From Lineus longissimus (taxonomy: Eukaryota > Nemertea > Pilidiophora > Heteronemertea > Lineidae), in assembly GCF_910592395.1 (NCBI RefSeq), contig NC_088309.1, positions 1,056,501-1,120,500 on the forward strand: a stretch of DNA of 64,000 bases. The letters run 5' to 3'. Positions 22,424 through 34,180 of this stretch are shown here, piece by piece. The notes below the pieces were generated by a model. That model had not been told where the DNA came from. It was given only the letters and a program-made list of their open reading frames with translations, and searched no databases. The position numbers were made by a program, and so were the translations under genes. Each line of letters opens with the position of its first letter. Position 1 is the first letter of the stretch.

Positions 22424-24275
22424 TCAGGAATGACATTTATCTTCGTGATAGCCAAATGCGATGATATCTTCACCATAATGTTTTTGAATTCCCGAAAATA
22501 GAATTTTAGACACACCCTTAAAAGCTTGCTCTTTCAGTGAGGAGGAGCTGTTACCACTGTAATGTTTGCTACGAGGCGGCCATTTTACTTGTTTATCCCA
22601 ACCAAGATTTTTCAGAATGAATTCAGAATCCATTTCTAAAGATTCGTACTTGCCAATGACGTCATAATTGACATGACACGGAAGGCACTCGTTAAAGAAG
22701 GAATCCCAATGTTCATCCACGTAACCGATCTGAAACCTTTCCTGGTCAAGAAGAAATCGGACAAATTCATGAAATTCAATTTCAACATTTTCCCAGTTGT
22801 AACTTTCGCGATAAGCATGCAAAATTCGTTTCGAGTACAGCTCATAGAATTCCCTGCCAAGCATAAGCTTGTCTCTGTAAGCAGAGAGTATTCGTACCAT
22901 TGGGTCGCGGACAATAACAAAGGTCTTGTACGTCTGCAGCTTCCGCCGTATGTCTAAGTTGGATTGTTTACGTAAATCCATGTTTTTGAAGAACCAATAG
23001 GTGTCGTACCGGTGATGCACGTCATCCTGGGACATATTGAGAGCATCTTTGATGCCATGCATGGCTAAGAACAACCGCATCCATGTCGTACATGCCACCT
23101 TCGGGACTTTGCAATAAACCACTTTGTGTTTATCGTCTGCTAGGATGTATTTACTCTCCTTGATTTTGCTGATGTCAAAGTCTGTTAGGTTTGTTGGGTT
23201 CACGTTGGGATGATTCTTGAGACAGTGCTCTTTGAGTCGAAGCCATCGCGTCTGGTACACGGTGTTGCTTATATTAGTCCTTGCCTGAAACGATGAAAAT
23301 GCACTTTTACAGACATGTACAGTACATGTAGTGTTGTTGCCCAAGCTAGGCCTGTGGTATCAAAAGCCGATGTGCCAACGAGTGGTGAGAAACCGACATT
23401 TAGTCTTGAATATATATTGGAAAGGACACTCAACATCGAATTCAGTCTAAAAATACAACGTTTCACTTTATTAGAGTTTTTTCAGGGTAGGCAAATAGCA
23501 TTAATCCAGCTCCAGGAAGATATCAAATTCAGGCGGCTAAACTTTAGAATTACCGATCGGATGTTCCTCCGCACTATATAAGTTGTGAATCGGTTTAAAG
23601 GGTTAGGGTTAGGGTTAGGCTACTTGTTCATTATTCGGTATTCATTCGCCCCTTAGACCTATACTTCCGATCGGGAATTCTAAAGTCGTTCCATTCAGGC
23701 ATATATAATATGAAAAGTGGCCATGATTAAGTTACCGGTAGAAAGAATAGATGTACCTACTATATAATCTGCTACCAAAATGCTTTGTATGCCCGTCTCG
23801 AATGGAAGCCATCTTGCACCAGCTGGAAAAGAAAAACAACGTATTTAAATAAATGGATGAAATCTGGAGCAGGTGAACCTACAGAACGATGAGATCACGT
23901 TCTTTTTCTCATGGCAATCAGGAAATATCTCCCCCGTTGAGTTTCGGACACGAACTGGACACCATACCACAATGGTATATCTTTCTGATGAGACAGTATA
24001 TCCGGCAGGACGTGAAGCTAACATAATGATGCAGTGGATTAAAATGACAGTACTATACCTTCTGTGTAGAACCTCTCTGTTCGAAGAGGAAGAAAACCGT
24101 TTCTCATCAATTGAACTACAATAAACAGGACAATTCCACATAAAACCAACATCCTTTTCTTGGAGCATATAATATCTTTCCGACGAAAATCCATCTTCCG
24201 TTTGTTTGGGGTTTCGCGCAAACGTCGCACTGGAGACCTGTATGTAGTTGCACGGACCAGGGAGAATTTATCCAC
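22424..24275 (-). CDS. Carbohydrate sulfotransferase, CHST8-14 (HNK-1ST/C4ST/D4ST) family
   Basis: Predicted type II Golgi enzyme adding sulfate to GalNAc or GlcA-containing glycans. Exons: 24275-24059 (phase 1 out), 23822-23761 (phase 0 out; a nearer donor at 23776 is also in phase) and 23284-22424; 1140 nt, 379 residues, or 352 if the in-frame Met at residue 28 is used. The short N-terminal tail ends in SKKR and is followed by a membrane anchor (about 42-57). PAPS-binding motifs are clear: CKVPKVACTTW (151-161) and IVRDPMVRILSAYRDK (217-232). Family landmarks such as the C-terminal HYGEDIIAFGY are present and the length is typical. Specific substrate cannot be told. A possible AATAAA on the minus strand at 21915-21920 would make its 3'UTR overlap that of the convergent CHST15-like gene. 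Confidence 0.88.
23599..23619. repeat. Interstitial telomere-type repeat
   Basis: Three TTAGGG units in a row (GGGTTAGGGTTAGGGTTAGG) in the intron of the CHST-family gene. TTAGGG is the common metazoan telomere repeat; three units may be chance or a repair scar. Confidence 0.6.
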
Positions 24276-24758
24276 AAAACCTCCCTGCTCGGACTGATTT
24301 GTGACCTCTAGGAAGTTGCATTCTTTTCAAAAACCAAAGGGTAATTTGGCTTTGCAAACCCAACGCGATTTTGTTACGATATCACCATACAAACATACGT
24401 AATAAACTGGAGTTGCCTGTGATTTCACTATGTACCACCACATGTACGAGGAGGACAATACCCAGGAACAACAATGACATTCTGATCTCTTAAAAACACA
24501 ATAGTGGGGATTAGTTTGGTCATTGTAGTTTATAGTAAACATACTGATATAACGTCAAGGGTTTGTACTGCAACCTATACATTTTTAGATTTGTAGAGAC
24601 CCAAGGAAGACGTTTAGAGCGCTTTCGTTGGATTTTATTTGCTAGTTGCTACTAGGTGCCGCCACCTTTTGTACCACACGGGTCCTAGAAATGGTGTGAA
24701 ATTGGTCCAAAATAGGCCTGATGTGTGTCAAGTTCGCCTTGTCATACATAGATGGTGA

Positions 24759-25848
24759 AATCTATATCATAATACTATAAGGCGGCTCGCTAAAGTGCCA
24801 TTTGGGGGTCGTGTTTCGTCTCGAAATTTTGCACGTTTGCAGGTGATATGTTATCCTGATGCAACGTCATGTTTATTTTCGGAAATTTACTTCAGCGGAG
24901 CAGTAATGAGGGATTTTTAATCGGACACGGTCAATTCTCCTTACCACTCACGGAAGCCAAGCCATTGCTGTTTAGTTATGCAGGGGATTAATGAATCACC
25001 TGCACTCCCTGTGGGGTGACTAACACTACCTGTTGAACGGCTGGCTGTAGGGGGGGGGGGGTGATTGGAACAGCCTGTACACGTGTTGACCTGCTGAAAC
25101 AAGGTTAATGCTATTTTCAATCCACGATTGTAGGTCACCTGATCTTCGAGATTTCGCGGGGAAGAAATTGTAAACAAACGTATGTGTGCAGTTCAAATGT
25201 AAACAAAAATGTATTTTTGGTACTTTCGGTTGCTGGACTTGGGTTTTCCCGCAGTAAGGAGCTGGGGTCAAATTGGTGGTCTATTGTTTATGGGTGCTGT
25301 GTTAGCCAGAGCTAACCCTGATAATGAAGGTTACCATGGTATGTTTATGTGCTCACCACAGCTCAGTCTAAATACTTGATCTGAAGAGGGGCGCTGAACC
25401 TGAAATGGCCTTATCAAGGAGCTGCTCACGGTGCTGAACTTCTAGCTTGCCTGTCGAGTAAGTGCCTTGCCCGAAACCTGGCTACATGTAGGAGGAGCAC
25501 GCATTTTAAAGTTATAGTAGTGATAGTGCAATTGGTTCGAGCCATTTGGAGGCCGACATGTGAAGGCCTGTCTGGGTACCCCTGCTTCTCCGTATAAAAA
25601 GGCGCATATTGCTGACTAAGGAACGAGGCATTGCCTCATCATCTCTATCGGACCAACTGATATACTTTTATATGCACGCATACAGCACGCCACAGCTAGG
25701 TCCGAGTCTGTGGACAAATGGTTGGTTTAATTTATCTCTTCGATATGGCTCCTTTGATATTGCATTAGATAGATGTTTATTGCAATTCAATCTATTCAAG
25801 GTATAGCCCATTTGAACCTGCCTGCGCCACGGGTACAATGCTAGTAAT
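24759..25848. repeat. Dispersed repeat block, copy A
   Basis: Shares long high-identity sequence with 35994-36836 in the same orientation, starting ATCTATATCAT..AAGGCGGCTCG and ending near CTATTCAAGGTATAGCCC. Copy A has about 230 bp between 25555 and 25780 that copy B lacks. Both copies keep a minus-strand open frame starting MTPAPYCGKTQV (25271 here) that is longer in copy B. A sequence like the block's end (CTGCGCCACGGGTACA) also sits just before copy B, as if units had once been in tandem. Probably a transposable element of unknown class. Confidence 0.7.
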
Positions 25849-25977
25849 ATTTATTTCTTCATCAAGCAACAGCGAAATAAAAAACATATGGTGTTGCGAC
25901 CTTTCATTGATCAAATTTGACTTGAAATGAAACGTCAGGAATCGACGATCGTATAAAACTGTTTTCTCCAAACCGGC

Positions 25978-26022
25978 ACTTTTTTCAAGGGTGTGGGTTC
26001 GAATCCCCTCCGAAGTGCAATC
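25978..26022 (+). repeat. tRNA-like fragment (B box)
   Basis: GTGGGTTCGAATCCCCTCC is a perfect tRNA B box with T-arm stem, followed by GAAGTGCA that can pair with GGCACTT upstream. No A box or anticodon arm is present, so this is a tRNA 3' fragment or SINE remnant, not a working tRNA gene. Confidence 0.5.
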
Positions 26023-26227
26023 CTTTTACTCATCCTGAAGTTTCACGTCAAGGGTTAAGGAGAGGAATTATACATGTTATATAGTTGACAAATAACAACA
26101 GGCCGATCTTGATATATTCGCATACATGTATGCTATTTAATTTCTAAAAAAAAGTATCAGTTAAATCTAACAAGACCCTATTGGTTGAAAGAACCTGACC
26201 GCCGCGTTCTTACAGAAAACCACTTTG

Positions 26228-27172
26228 CTAATAATCCAATACAAAATCCCCGCTTCCATAGTAAATGTATCGAAATATCTGCCCCATTGTGGTGTTCAAC
26301 GTTTTAATCGTGTCCGGAGAGTGGTCCATCCATTGCAATGTGTGCATATAATACAAATGCACGGCGTAGTTATTTGACCAGTCGTACAATTTGCCTTCTT
26401 CGTACATCCATTCTCCTTCCTTCCAGTTTGGACGGTGCAAAGATTTCTCTTCAGTGTGAATGAGCCCGGGGTATGTTTTGGCAAGAATTGCGGGCAGCAG
26501 CACGGAATGATATCCCCAGTTATTGTCGTCGAATGTTGTATATTCTGAGTGCCAGATACGGAGAAATGGTGCGTTCGGTTTTGATATAATAACTCCATTG
26601 CATAGTCCATCGCTGATTTCGTAGCCCATGGTCGTGTCGTACATGAGTAGAGGGTCGAAGGACTTGAGCGCCACGATATCCAGGTCCATATAAATACCAC
26701 CGTACTCCATCACCGCCTCCAAGCGCACGATATCCGACTGATGCTGATCGTAGATACCGAGTGGACGGTGGTAAATGTGCGAAGGTGCAGGACGGTGTTT
26801 CAACTTAATAATCGGAACGCGTGCCTGAATTTCCTCCCACAGGGGTCCCTGTGGCATATAATCGTACCAGAAATATATCACCTCCGGTTTGATGTTTTTG
26901 TAGGCGCTCATAACACTTATTAAGTGATAGAATCTGAAGTTGGGGCGGCGGCGCCCTCCGTACCAGCAGTAATGCACAATCTTTGGGACGGGTTTGTCCC
27001 ATCTGTATTGGAAAGTGATGGATTCGTTGTGATTCGGCGCCGAGAGTAATCCAGGGATCTCGATTCGTTCTGTGCATCTGTTTTTGGCATAACTGATTGT
27101 CATATATGAAATGATAAGCAGTACACTAGATACAACAAGGAGGACGAAAAAAAGGCGCCGCTTTAGGTCCAT
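26228..27172 (-). CDS. DXD-motif glycosyltransferase, alpha-1,4-GT-like, copy A
   Basis: Predicted type II membrane glycosyltransferase with a 'glycosyltransferase sugar-binding region containing DXD motif' fold (the family of A4GALT and fungal Och1-type enzymes). One coding exon of 314 residues. The ATG at 27172 is 6 bases after an acceptor (CTTTTCAG), so a 5'UTR intron is likely; the same arrangement is present in copy B. Membrane anchor at about 8-28. Core starts VPKIVHYCWYGG (62-73). Nucleotide-sugar site GGIYMDLDIV has the DLD triad at 163-165. Further family features are MGYEISDGLCNGVI and HLYYMHTLQW near the end. Acceptor and donor sugars are unknown. The catalytic part is nearly identical to copy B (34181-35173), but the anchor and stem differ. 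Confidence 0.85.
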   Translation of the reverse strand: MDLKRRLFFVLLVVSSVLLIISYMTISYAKNRCTERIEIPGLLSAPNHNESITFQYRWDKPVPKIVHYCWYGGRRRPNFRFYHLISVMSAYKNIKPEVIYFWYDYMPQGPLWEEIQARVPIIKLKHRPAPSHIYHRPLGIYDQHQSDIVRLEAVMEYGGIYMDLDIVALKSFDPLLMYDTTMGYEISDGLCNGVIISKPNAPFLRIWHSEYTTFDDNNWGYHSVLLPAILAKTYPGLIHTEEKSLHRPNWKEGEWMYEEGKLYDWSNNYAVHLYYMHTLQWMDHSPDTIKTLNTTMGQIFRYIYYGSGDFVLDY

Positions 27173-27877
27173 GGCAAACTGAAAAGATAAAAGGAAGTCC
27201 AAATCAGTAAGATTGCTGGCTCTTACTAATTTTATTTTATTACACCACCACCACATATTTTCCCAATAGCATTCCGCGAAGATGACGTCACTGCAGCTGC
27301 TGCCCTCTATTTCCCCATCGCTGAATTACAGGCAATGTCGGACAAACATGCGGTTTCGTAATGGATTCAGGCTTTCTAACTAGGAGAGTTAGATTCAATC
27401 TGGCACATGTCCGAGTGTTGGAAATACTACATAATTGTTCTGAATATTTCTCTCTCTGACTCTATGGTATCATTCATGCTAAAAACAATGCAGGGTCAAA
27501 GATAATTGACTTTGAAATAAGCTCAAATGCGTAGAAATAAGTGTCGATGTCCAACTGTCACGTGACTAAAACGTCATCAATATCTTATGCAAATGACCTT
27601 GTGAGCTATAAATAGTAACTTCGCGGGATGCTATTTGTGCGATGAGCTGTGTATTACGTGTAGGCCTACTTACGTGTACAATGGCTTTATTTGTGACGTG
27701 TATGGTGAACCCGTTCCTTATAAACACCGATGATAAATAACGTTATTGTGAATGCCATTATCTGATTAAATCTGTTTCAGCATGCGCAGATGTTACATAC
27801 GGGCAATAAGGATGAGCATGGTATAGCGAGATTGAGGCAAAACAGGTTCCAATCGATTGAGCATTATTCTCACTGAT

Positions 27878-27935
27878 GTAATGTAATGTTTATATTTATA
27901 TAGCGCTAACCAGTAAAGACTGCTCAAGCGCTTAC
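27878..27935 (-). repeat. SINE 3' tail
   Basis: Reading the minus strand, AAGCGCTTGAGCAGTC is followed by AGCGCTATATAAATATAAAC and an ATTAC-type short repeat. The same AAGCGCTTTGAGCAGG..AAAGCGCTAT arrangement ends the SINE at 35640-35882, so both belong to one tail family. Confidence 0.55.
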
Positions 27936-28179
27936 CCTGATGCGTCTGGTCTGTCGGACTCACCGGCGATAGACTTATCACTACCTTGCCCTCACCCTGT
28001 GACAACACCTGCAATCGCTCTGGGTAATGACCAACCACCTCTCCGAGCAAACCCAGCCTCGGACTGTAAACAAAGTCCTTGTATGAACCGTTCATCCAAC
28101 TTACAGCTTCCTCACGGTGGCGAGGCTACACCAGGACAACCCAGGAGCCATGATCAGGCTTTCAAACCGAGGGTGGATC

Positions 28180-28373
28180 ATGGGGCATATCACTGCCTGT
28201 TAAAGGAGTTGCGGCTGACCGACAAGCCGTCATACAAAAACTTCCTGCGAATGGATGAAACTGCATTCGAAGAACTTCTTGAAAAGGTTTCACCACCCAT
28301 TACGAAGCAAGACACTCACTTGAGAGTTGCTATACCAACCGCTTGTTCAAGGCACATGACCTCAGGTAGATCA
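28180..28373 (+). pseudogene. PIF/Harbinger-type transposase N-terminal fragment
   Basis: The reading frame contains GAYHCLLKELRL, then YKNFLRMDETAFEELLEKV and SPPITKQDTHLR, which matches the N-terminal region preceding the catalytic domain in Harbinger/ALP1-like (DDE_Tnp_4) transposases. The expected DDE catalytic part is missing: the frame runs into an inserted hairpin MITE at 28412 and then unrelated sequence. Non-functional remnant. Confidence 0.6.
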
Positions 28374-28411
28374 CATGACGCATATCCTGTTTCTGATTGG
28401 CTGAAGAGTTT

Positions 28412-28554
28412 GCAACATTTTTACAATTGCATTGTATTTAATTTACAACAATTTTACAACAATTTTACAACATGTTGTAAGACGCGTTTTGCTCTGTACA
28501 CACTACGCAACATTTTTGCAACATTTGTTGCAACTGGAAATGTAAAAATGTTGC
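28412..28554. mobile_element. Small hairpin MITE
   Basis: Perfect 14-bp inverted repeats GCAACATTTTTACA (28412-28425) and TGTAAAAATGTTGC (28541-28554) enclose a core full of further ACAACATTTT/AAATGTTGC palindromic words. It lies immediately after the transposase fragment. The target duplication could not be fixed. Confidence 0.5.
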
Positions 28555-31421
28555 TAATACATTGTATTTTACTATTTTACTGTACACAGGCCTTGATGGC
28601 CGCTGGTCTAAATTCTCAGCAACCATTGACCCTGGCGGCTCCTGTGCCTCTTTTCGATGCCGTTGAAGAAGTAGAAAATGTCCCCCTGGAAAAAGTGTCC
28701 GGCCCTATGGTTTTCTGACGCATTATGGTATGGTTCTATGGGGCCATGATCGTCAATAGATCAGCGATTAAAGCCTAGAGCCCTTTGTTCAACGGACATT
28801 CTATCATGGACATTTAGAAACTTCTATACATCTGAACACTGAAATGGCTCATTTTGAGCTTGATGCTGCGAGAGCCATTCATCATGGTGAATATTAGCAA
28901 TGATAGAGACAAGAATGTATTTGCTACTTACCTTGATCAAATTTATCCGAGTTCTCGCACATGTACATATGATACATAGAAGTAGGCCATAAATGTACAA
29001 TGTCCCGGCATAGATAAAGGAAATGAATAACTGAATATGTTAAAGGATACCATCCAGGAGGGTGCGACAGATGCAACGGTGCAACACAATGAAGAAATTG
29101 TGACGTCATTCTCGTCTGTTCTCGGTGGCATTCGTGAAAGCCAGGAAAACGGAGAATACAGCTTAGCGAATTTTTATTTTCGCACAAAGTTTGGGATAAA
29201 TTATGGAACTGAGGGTCGTGAACCAACATGGCAGCTTCCATTGCCGCACACCTAAAAAGCGCGGAAAAATCCTTCAAATATGACGTCACCATTGTCGTTT
29301 GGAGTTTGGACTGGGTATTCAAAGTTAACTTAAAGAAACGTTTTGTGGTTGGGCTGTAAAACGGCAATAACTTTTATTTGGGAATATTGCGGACCCGCCA
29401 ACGAGTACCGTATCAAAGTAAGCATTAGCCACGTTTCACTCTAACAAATGAGCCGGCCATCTCAGAAAACCCTGTTTTCGCCTCAATCCTGGCTGTGAAA
29501 TGAACTTCAAAGATTGCTAGTGGTGTATCCGAAACGTTAACATTTTCACTCAAATACGTGGTTTGCTAAAACAGGCACACATTTTTTTCTTGATATACTC
29601 CGTCAGTGCTGCGGCGTCCTCCGTATACCAGCAGAGAGACAGAATAACTTAGTTCCGAAGAAGAACGGCTATATTTGCTATGTATCATAGATATAGTCTA
29701 GAAATGGTCCCAATTTGAGGTTCCAAGCTCATTCGATAGAAGAAATCACTGAATGATAAAATGTCAAAATCGGGCCTGCTATTTTCTTTTATTTGAGTTG
29801 TTTGTGCTCTATCTGCGCATCTCCTTGTCGACTTCATCGATGTACTCCAAATTGCTCAGTCAATTGATTTACCACCACTTGACAGCCGTTTACATGTACG
29901 TACAATGAGAGTTTGGTACATGTATATAATACGACAGATGGCGTGACAGGCTAGTAATACAGCTTGAACTGGGACATTGAAGCTCTTGCGCAATGTATGA
30001 GGAAGAACAATAAGCCCCCCCCCGAACCATCCATAATCTTTCTGAATCCAATTGGTCCGGACACTTCGTCCAGGGGAAATTTTCTACTTCTTCACCGGCC
30101 CGGGTTTCCAAGACAGGAAATCTTATGATGCCATATCTAACCTAGCGAAATCAACATACAATGTAAGTTAATATTACAAGTGACCAAGAAATCTCGGTTG
30201 TCAGGATTATTTATGATTGGCCATAAATCGGTTGAAAAAAGCTAGGACAGCGAGGTTACTGCAGTATAAACAACTTTTGGATGACACAATGTAATAATTG
30301 CACGCACTGCAACAATGTGTTGTTGCATTAACCCTCTTCGTTATCTTCGAATCGCTTGCGAACATTTAAGATTCCCTGTGACCTGATATTATCTTTTCAA
30401 ACTATTCTAATTTTGCACATTAACCCTCTAATACATTCATTAATGTTACAGACGTTGTTGTGGAGGCCGATATGGAAATACGATGCATTACTGATTTTGA
30501 TTGCACTGACGTGTATCTATATTTGATGATTGTACTGCACCCAGCGGTTATCATAGAAGAGAGCTTCAGATTTTGATCCAAGGACAAGAACAAGGTGCAT
30601 TCTGACGGCAGATACCGCGTTGTCTGAGTGTCTTCATGGTGCCCATGAACAAAACATGATGGACATAATATGCTTGCTTAACAGTCGAATTAACTCGATG
30701 ACATCAACCAAAGAAAGTACATCACCTCGTCCTCGCACCAAAATCTGAACCTCTCTACTGCACTGACGTGCTCAAAAGTACCACGCCTTCAACCTCGGTC
30801 CCCTGCATTGTCTTTTTAGTGTCGATATAACCGCCCACAGGCAATTGCAAGTACATTGATAATGTTAATGCAGGCATCGTCGTCATGGTTACAAGTGGCG
30901 ATGTAACAATCGTTACACTGATGTGATCTTTATAGTAAACGTTCTTAGAAATCTGGACAAAAGCGACAAAAGCCGATCTTGTACACAGCGGATTGCGGGA
31001 AGGGCAAAATTCAGTATGACTGTATGCCCGAAAGGCAAAACCACATACTCTGGTCCTGCATGTATGTACACTGTTGTTTATATCGGGTATCCATGACAAA
31101 CGACAATTTTCGGTTTTCTCCACTTGACCTTGACAATAAGATGTGAAAACAAACAAACTTTCGTTAGTGTTTTGAGGGATATTAACAGTACTTGAGCTTG
31201 ACTTCTCGATCTATGATTGAATGTGATTACATTTTTTGGAGACATTACCGTGGAAGATTAGGAGCGTCCAAATGATCTGAAGCGGATGAGTTTTTACTCC
31301 ACTCACTGTATGAAAATCATCACACAGTCTAGTGTGATAAACACAACATCACGGGTAGAAACTAGAGCATTGCTCGAGGGTGACCGATATATAAACACCC
31401 CACTGAGCTTCGAAACAATAA

Positions 31422-31593
31422 GGCCGAAGTTACATAGACCTCATTCATTCATTTCCCAGGACTCATTTTCCCCTTTTGCTTTCGTTCCCCTGTAAAAGCA
31501 CGGCCTTGTGGCGTGCATTCACCGAGGAATGAAAGAAAAACCCGGAAAGTGACTCGTGGTAAATGAACGAATGAGGCCTATGTAACTTCGGCC
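31422..31593. mobile_element. Harbinger-like MITE, 172 bp, TAA target duplication
   Basis: Terminal inverted repeats of about 33 bp (GGCCGAAGTTACATAGACCT at the left, the same with two mismatches at the right) are flanked on both sides by TAA (31419-31421 and 31594-31596). A 3-bp TWA duplication is typical of PIF/Harbinger elements. No coding capacity. Confidence 0.75.
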
Positions 31594-32033
31594 TAAGACA
31601 ATACGGTTGAAAAGACAGAAATAAAGGCATCAAGAATTATAGCAACGTCCAATCCAGCTTTTATTGTCGCTTATAGCTTTATCACTGTCATGGATGAATG
31701 CACCTGTATCAGTTGATACAATGCAAGTTACATTCAGTGCGTGGTTACCAGGTTACCGGTACCATGGTAACTGAACCCGAGTCTGAATGTTCAATGTTCA
31801 GCATTATGTATGGCGCTCGAACTTGATTCTATATGGTAGTTGTACATCCGTGGTAATAGTGGTTGGTACAAATAACAAGGGTGTTCTACATAATAAATGA
31901 ACAAAACAGTTTTTTCTGGAATTATCTCGAGTTCTCAACTTTATATCTCGCAAGATCGACCTTTTTCTCGTGGGGACGACTTACTAAAACGAATCAATTT
32001 CTACATAATATGAAAAGTCAAGGACTTAGTGCG

Positions 32034-32490
32034 CCCCCCCCCCCCCCCCCCCCCATTCTTCACGCAACTATATCTAAATATAGCTAGTTCTAGTTTGTGA
32101 TTCATTTTGATACTTCGGATTTGGACAAATATAACTTCGTAATCAGTGTGGTTTTAAGCTGGAAAAACGTAGTTATTTTTCTTAAAGTGCCTTTTTTGGA
32201 CGTGTGCGTTCGATTGTTTTGTTTAAGTCACGTGACCTTGAACATGAAAGTTGTTTATTATTGGCCGCTAGGTTGCAGAATGTCGCTCACCCAAATTCTT
32301 CACGCAAATAGAGCTAAATATAGCTAGTTCTAGTTTGTGATTCATTTTGATACTTCAGATTTGGGCAGCAGACAAATATAACTTAGTCGTCAGTGTGGTT
32401 TTAAGCAGGAAAAACGTATTTGTTTTTCTTAAAGTGCCTTTTTTGGACGGGTGTGTGCGATTGTTTTGTTTATGTCACGTGACCTCGACC
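32034..32490. repeat. Poly-C tract followed by a 240-bp tandem duplication
   Basis: A run of 21 C (32034-32054) is followed by two copies of a unit starting ATTCTTCACGCAA at 32055 and 32295. Copies share AAATATAGCTAGTTCTAGTT, TTTTAAGC.GGAAAAACGTA and GTCACGTGACC with scattered differences. No coding function seen. Confidence 0.75.
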
Positions 32491-34180
32491 ATGTCGACAC
32501 AAAATTGAAATAAACCACCCTTTTCTGTCATTATTTAGGACGGATATTTCCCTAATAAAAATAAAAATATAATTGGCAAATTTCTTAGGGATATGTAGCA
32601 AATTCTCATGAAGATTTAAATTAATTTCAACCAATGGGATAGCAACCACCACCGGAAGAGCTCGGTAAAGTTGCGGAGTTAATTCAGCGCCATTTAAAAA
32701 AAACAAAAAAACATTGATTGTAGCTTCTGCAAGTTGCTCTCGTCATTTCCCGGCATTACTCCCGCACACGCGTGTATCTCAAGAGCCCCGCCTAAGAACT
32801 AAAGAAGGCGGGCTTATCAGTGTTTGGGGGCTGATCTTACTCATTCTCCGGTGTGCCCGCCGTAGACTGAGCGATTCGTTGGAACTAAAAAGCAGCTCAA
32901 CTCGTTGCAATTTAATTACTTGGCGACTGTTAGATATAGTGCCTCAATAACTCCTGGTGCCCAGGTTAACTCTTGAGTGAACTCGGAGTTAACACTAACT
33001 ACAGAGCCCAAAAGTGTTAACAACTTCGTATTAACCCCGTACTTGTCAAGAGGTCCAATCGCATGGTTATCACTGGTTGTTTGAGTGAGTGTTAACTCCG
33101 GCCGGGTCAACCAAAAGATTTGACCTTACTCTGGATGAGTCTGAGGCATGGATGGGTTGAGCAGAAGTGAAGAAGAAGTCAGGTGATTTGCAAATAAGAA
33201 AGTATATTGTGGATGATGACGCAGGGTCGACGTTGGTCCCAGGCTTGTGCTCATCTGGAATGTAGTATTGTGATATACACTGTGTACACTCATAGAAAAA
33301 GGGGTGGTGGAATTGTTTTTATGACGTGGTCACTGTGCCGGTTAGAGGGGAAAGGTGGTCATTTTAGACCCTGGGCATGTGACCAAGTTCAATGCATTCC
33401 TTTCCGACATGTAAGAATGCATAAGCTCCTATCTTTCATTGAAACAAAATACTTATTTGTGCAGATGCCCTAGTTTATATCAGCCCTTCATTAATGATCT
33501 CCTTCATTAAAATAAATACTTATTGACACGATGTATGTACATATAGGTTACCGAGAGTTGATATCAGTCCTTTCTACACTGTACCAGTTTGGACGGAATA
33601 AGTATATATATATATATTCATCTGCTCTTCTTCATTACATCAGAATACTTTTGGGACGATATATACACTGTACTTATGGTGACCGTGAGTTGATATCAGC
33701 CCTTCTTGCCAGTTTCATGCCGATCTTACCAAGGTAGTGCGTATAGATATATGAATCAATGAATTAATTTACTGGATACCTAAAGATAATTCCATCCTTC
33801 CTATAAGGAGGAGGCATTAGGCGTGATGATCACCGCCGGTTCGTCGGCATGGCCAGTTTGTACGGTGTACATAGGATATCTCTTCTCCTGGCTGAACTCA
33901 AAAGTACCCAAAAATGCATTTGGACGTTACACTGCAGTGACCTATGACATATGAGTCCTCCTGGGAGTAACTTAATTATGCCAACGTAAAAGTTAAAAAT
34001 GTCTTAAAATCTTAGTTACAAATAATTATAATATTTTGCACTCCCTCATTTTGAGGTATCCACGAACAAGGTTTCTAAAAGAACCCCAAACGGGCAAACC
34101 TTAAAAATCTGTCATCAGGCGAAACATTTTTAGACTATACACTGGTGCTTTTACTAGGTATGAACTTTCCTATAGTAGTC

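Larger units (their letters stand above)
27173..34180. other. Region between the two glycosyltransferase copies
   Basis: About 7 kb without a complete gene. It holds the presumed 5'UTR and promoter of copy A (27173-27700), a SINE tail (27878-27935), a transposase fragment (28180-28373), a hairpin MITE (28412-28554), a pair of inverted short repeats (28655-28740 and 30027-30100), a Harbinger-like MITE (31422-31593), a poly-C tract and 240-bp tandem duplication (32034-32490), and degenerate repeats near 33470-33740. Other open frames are short and unsupported. Confidence 0.6.

Noticed and set aside
23599-23619. Chromosome end
   Set aside because: Only three TTAGGG units, inside an intron with genes on both sides.
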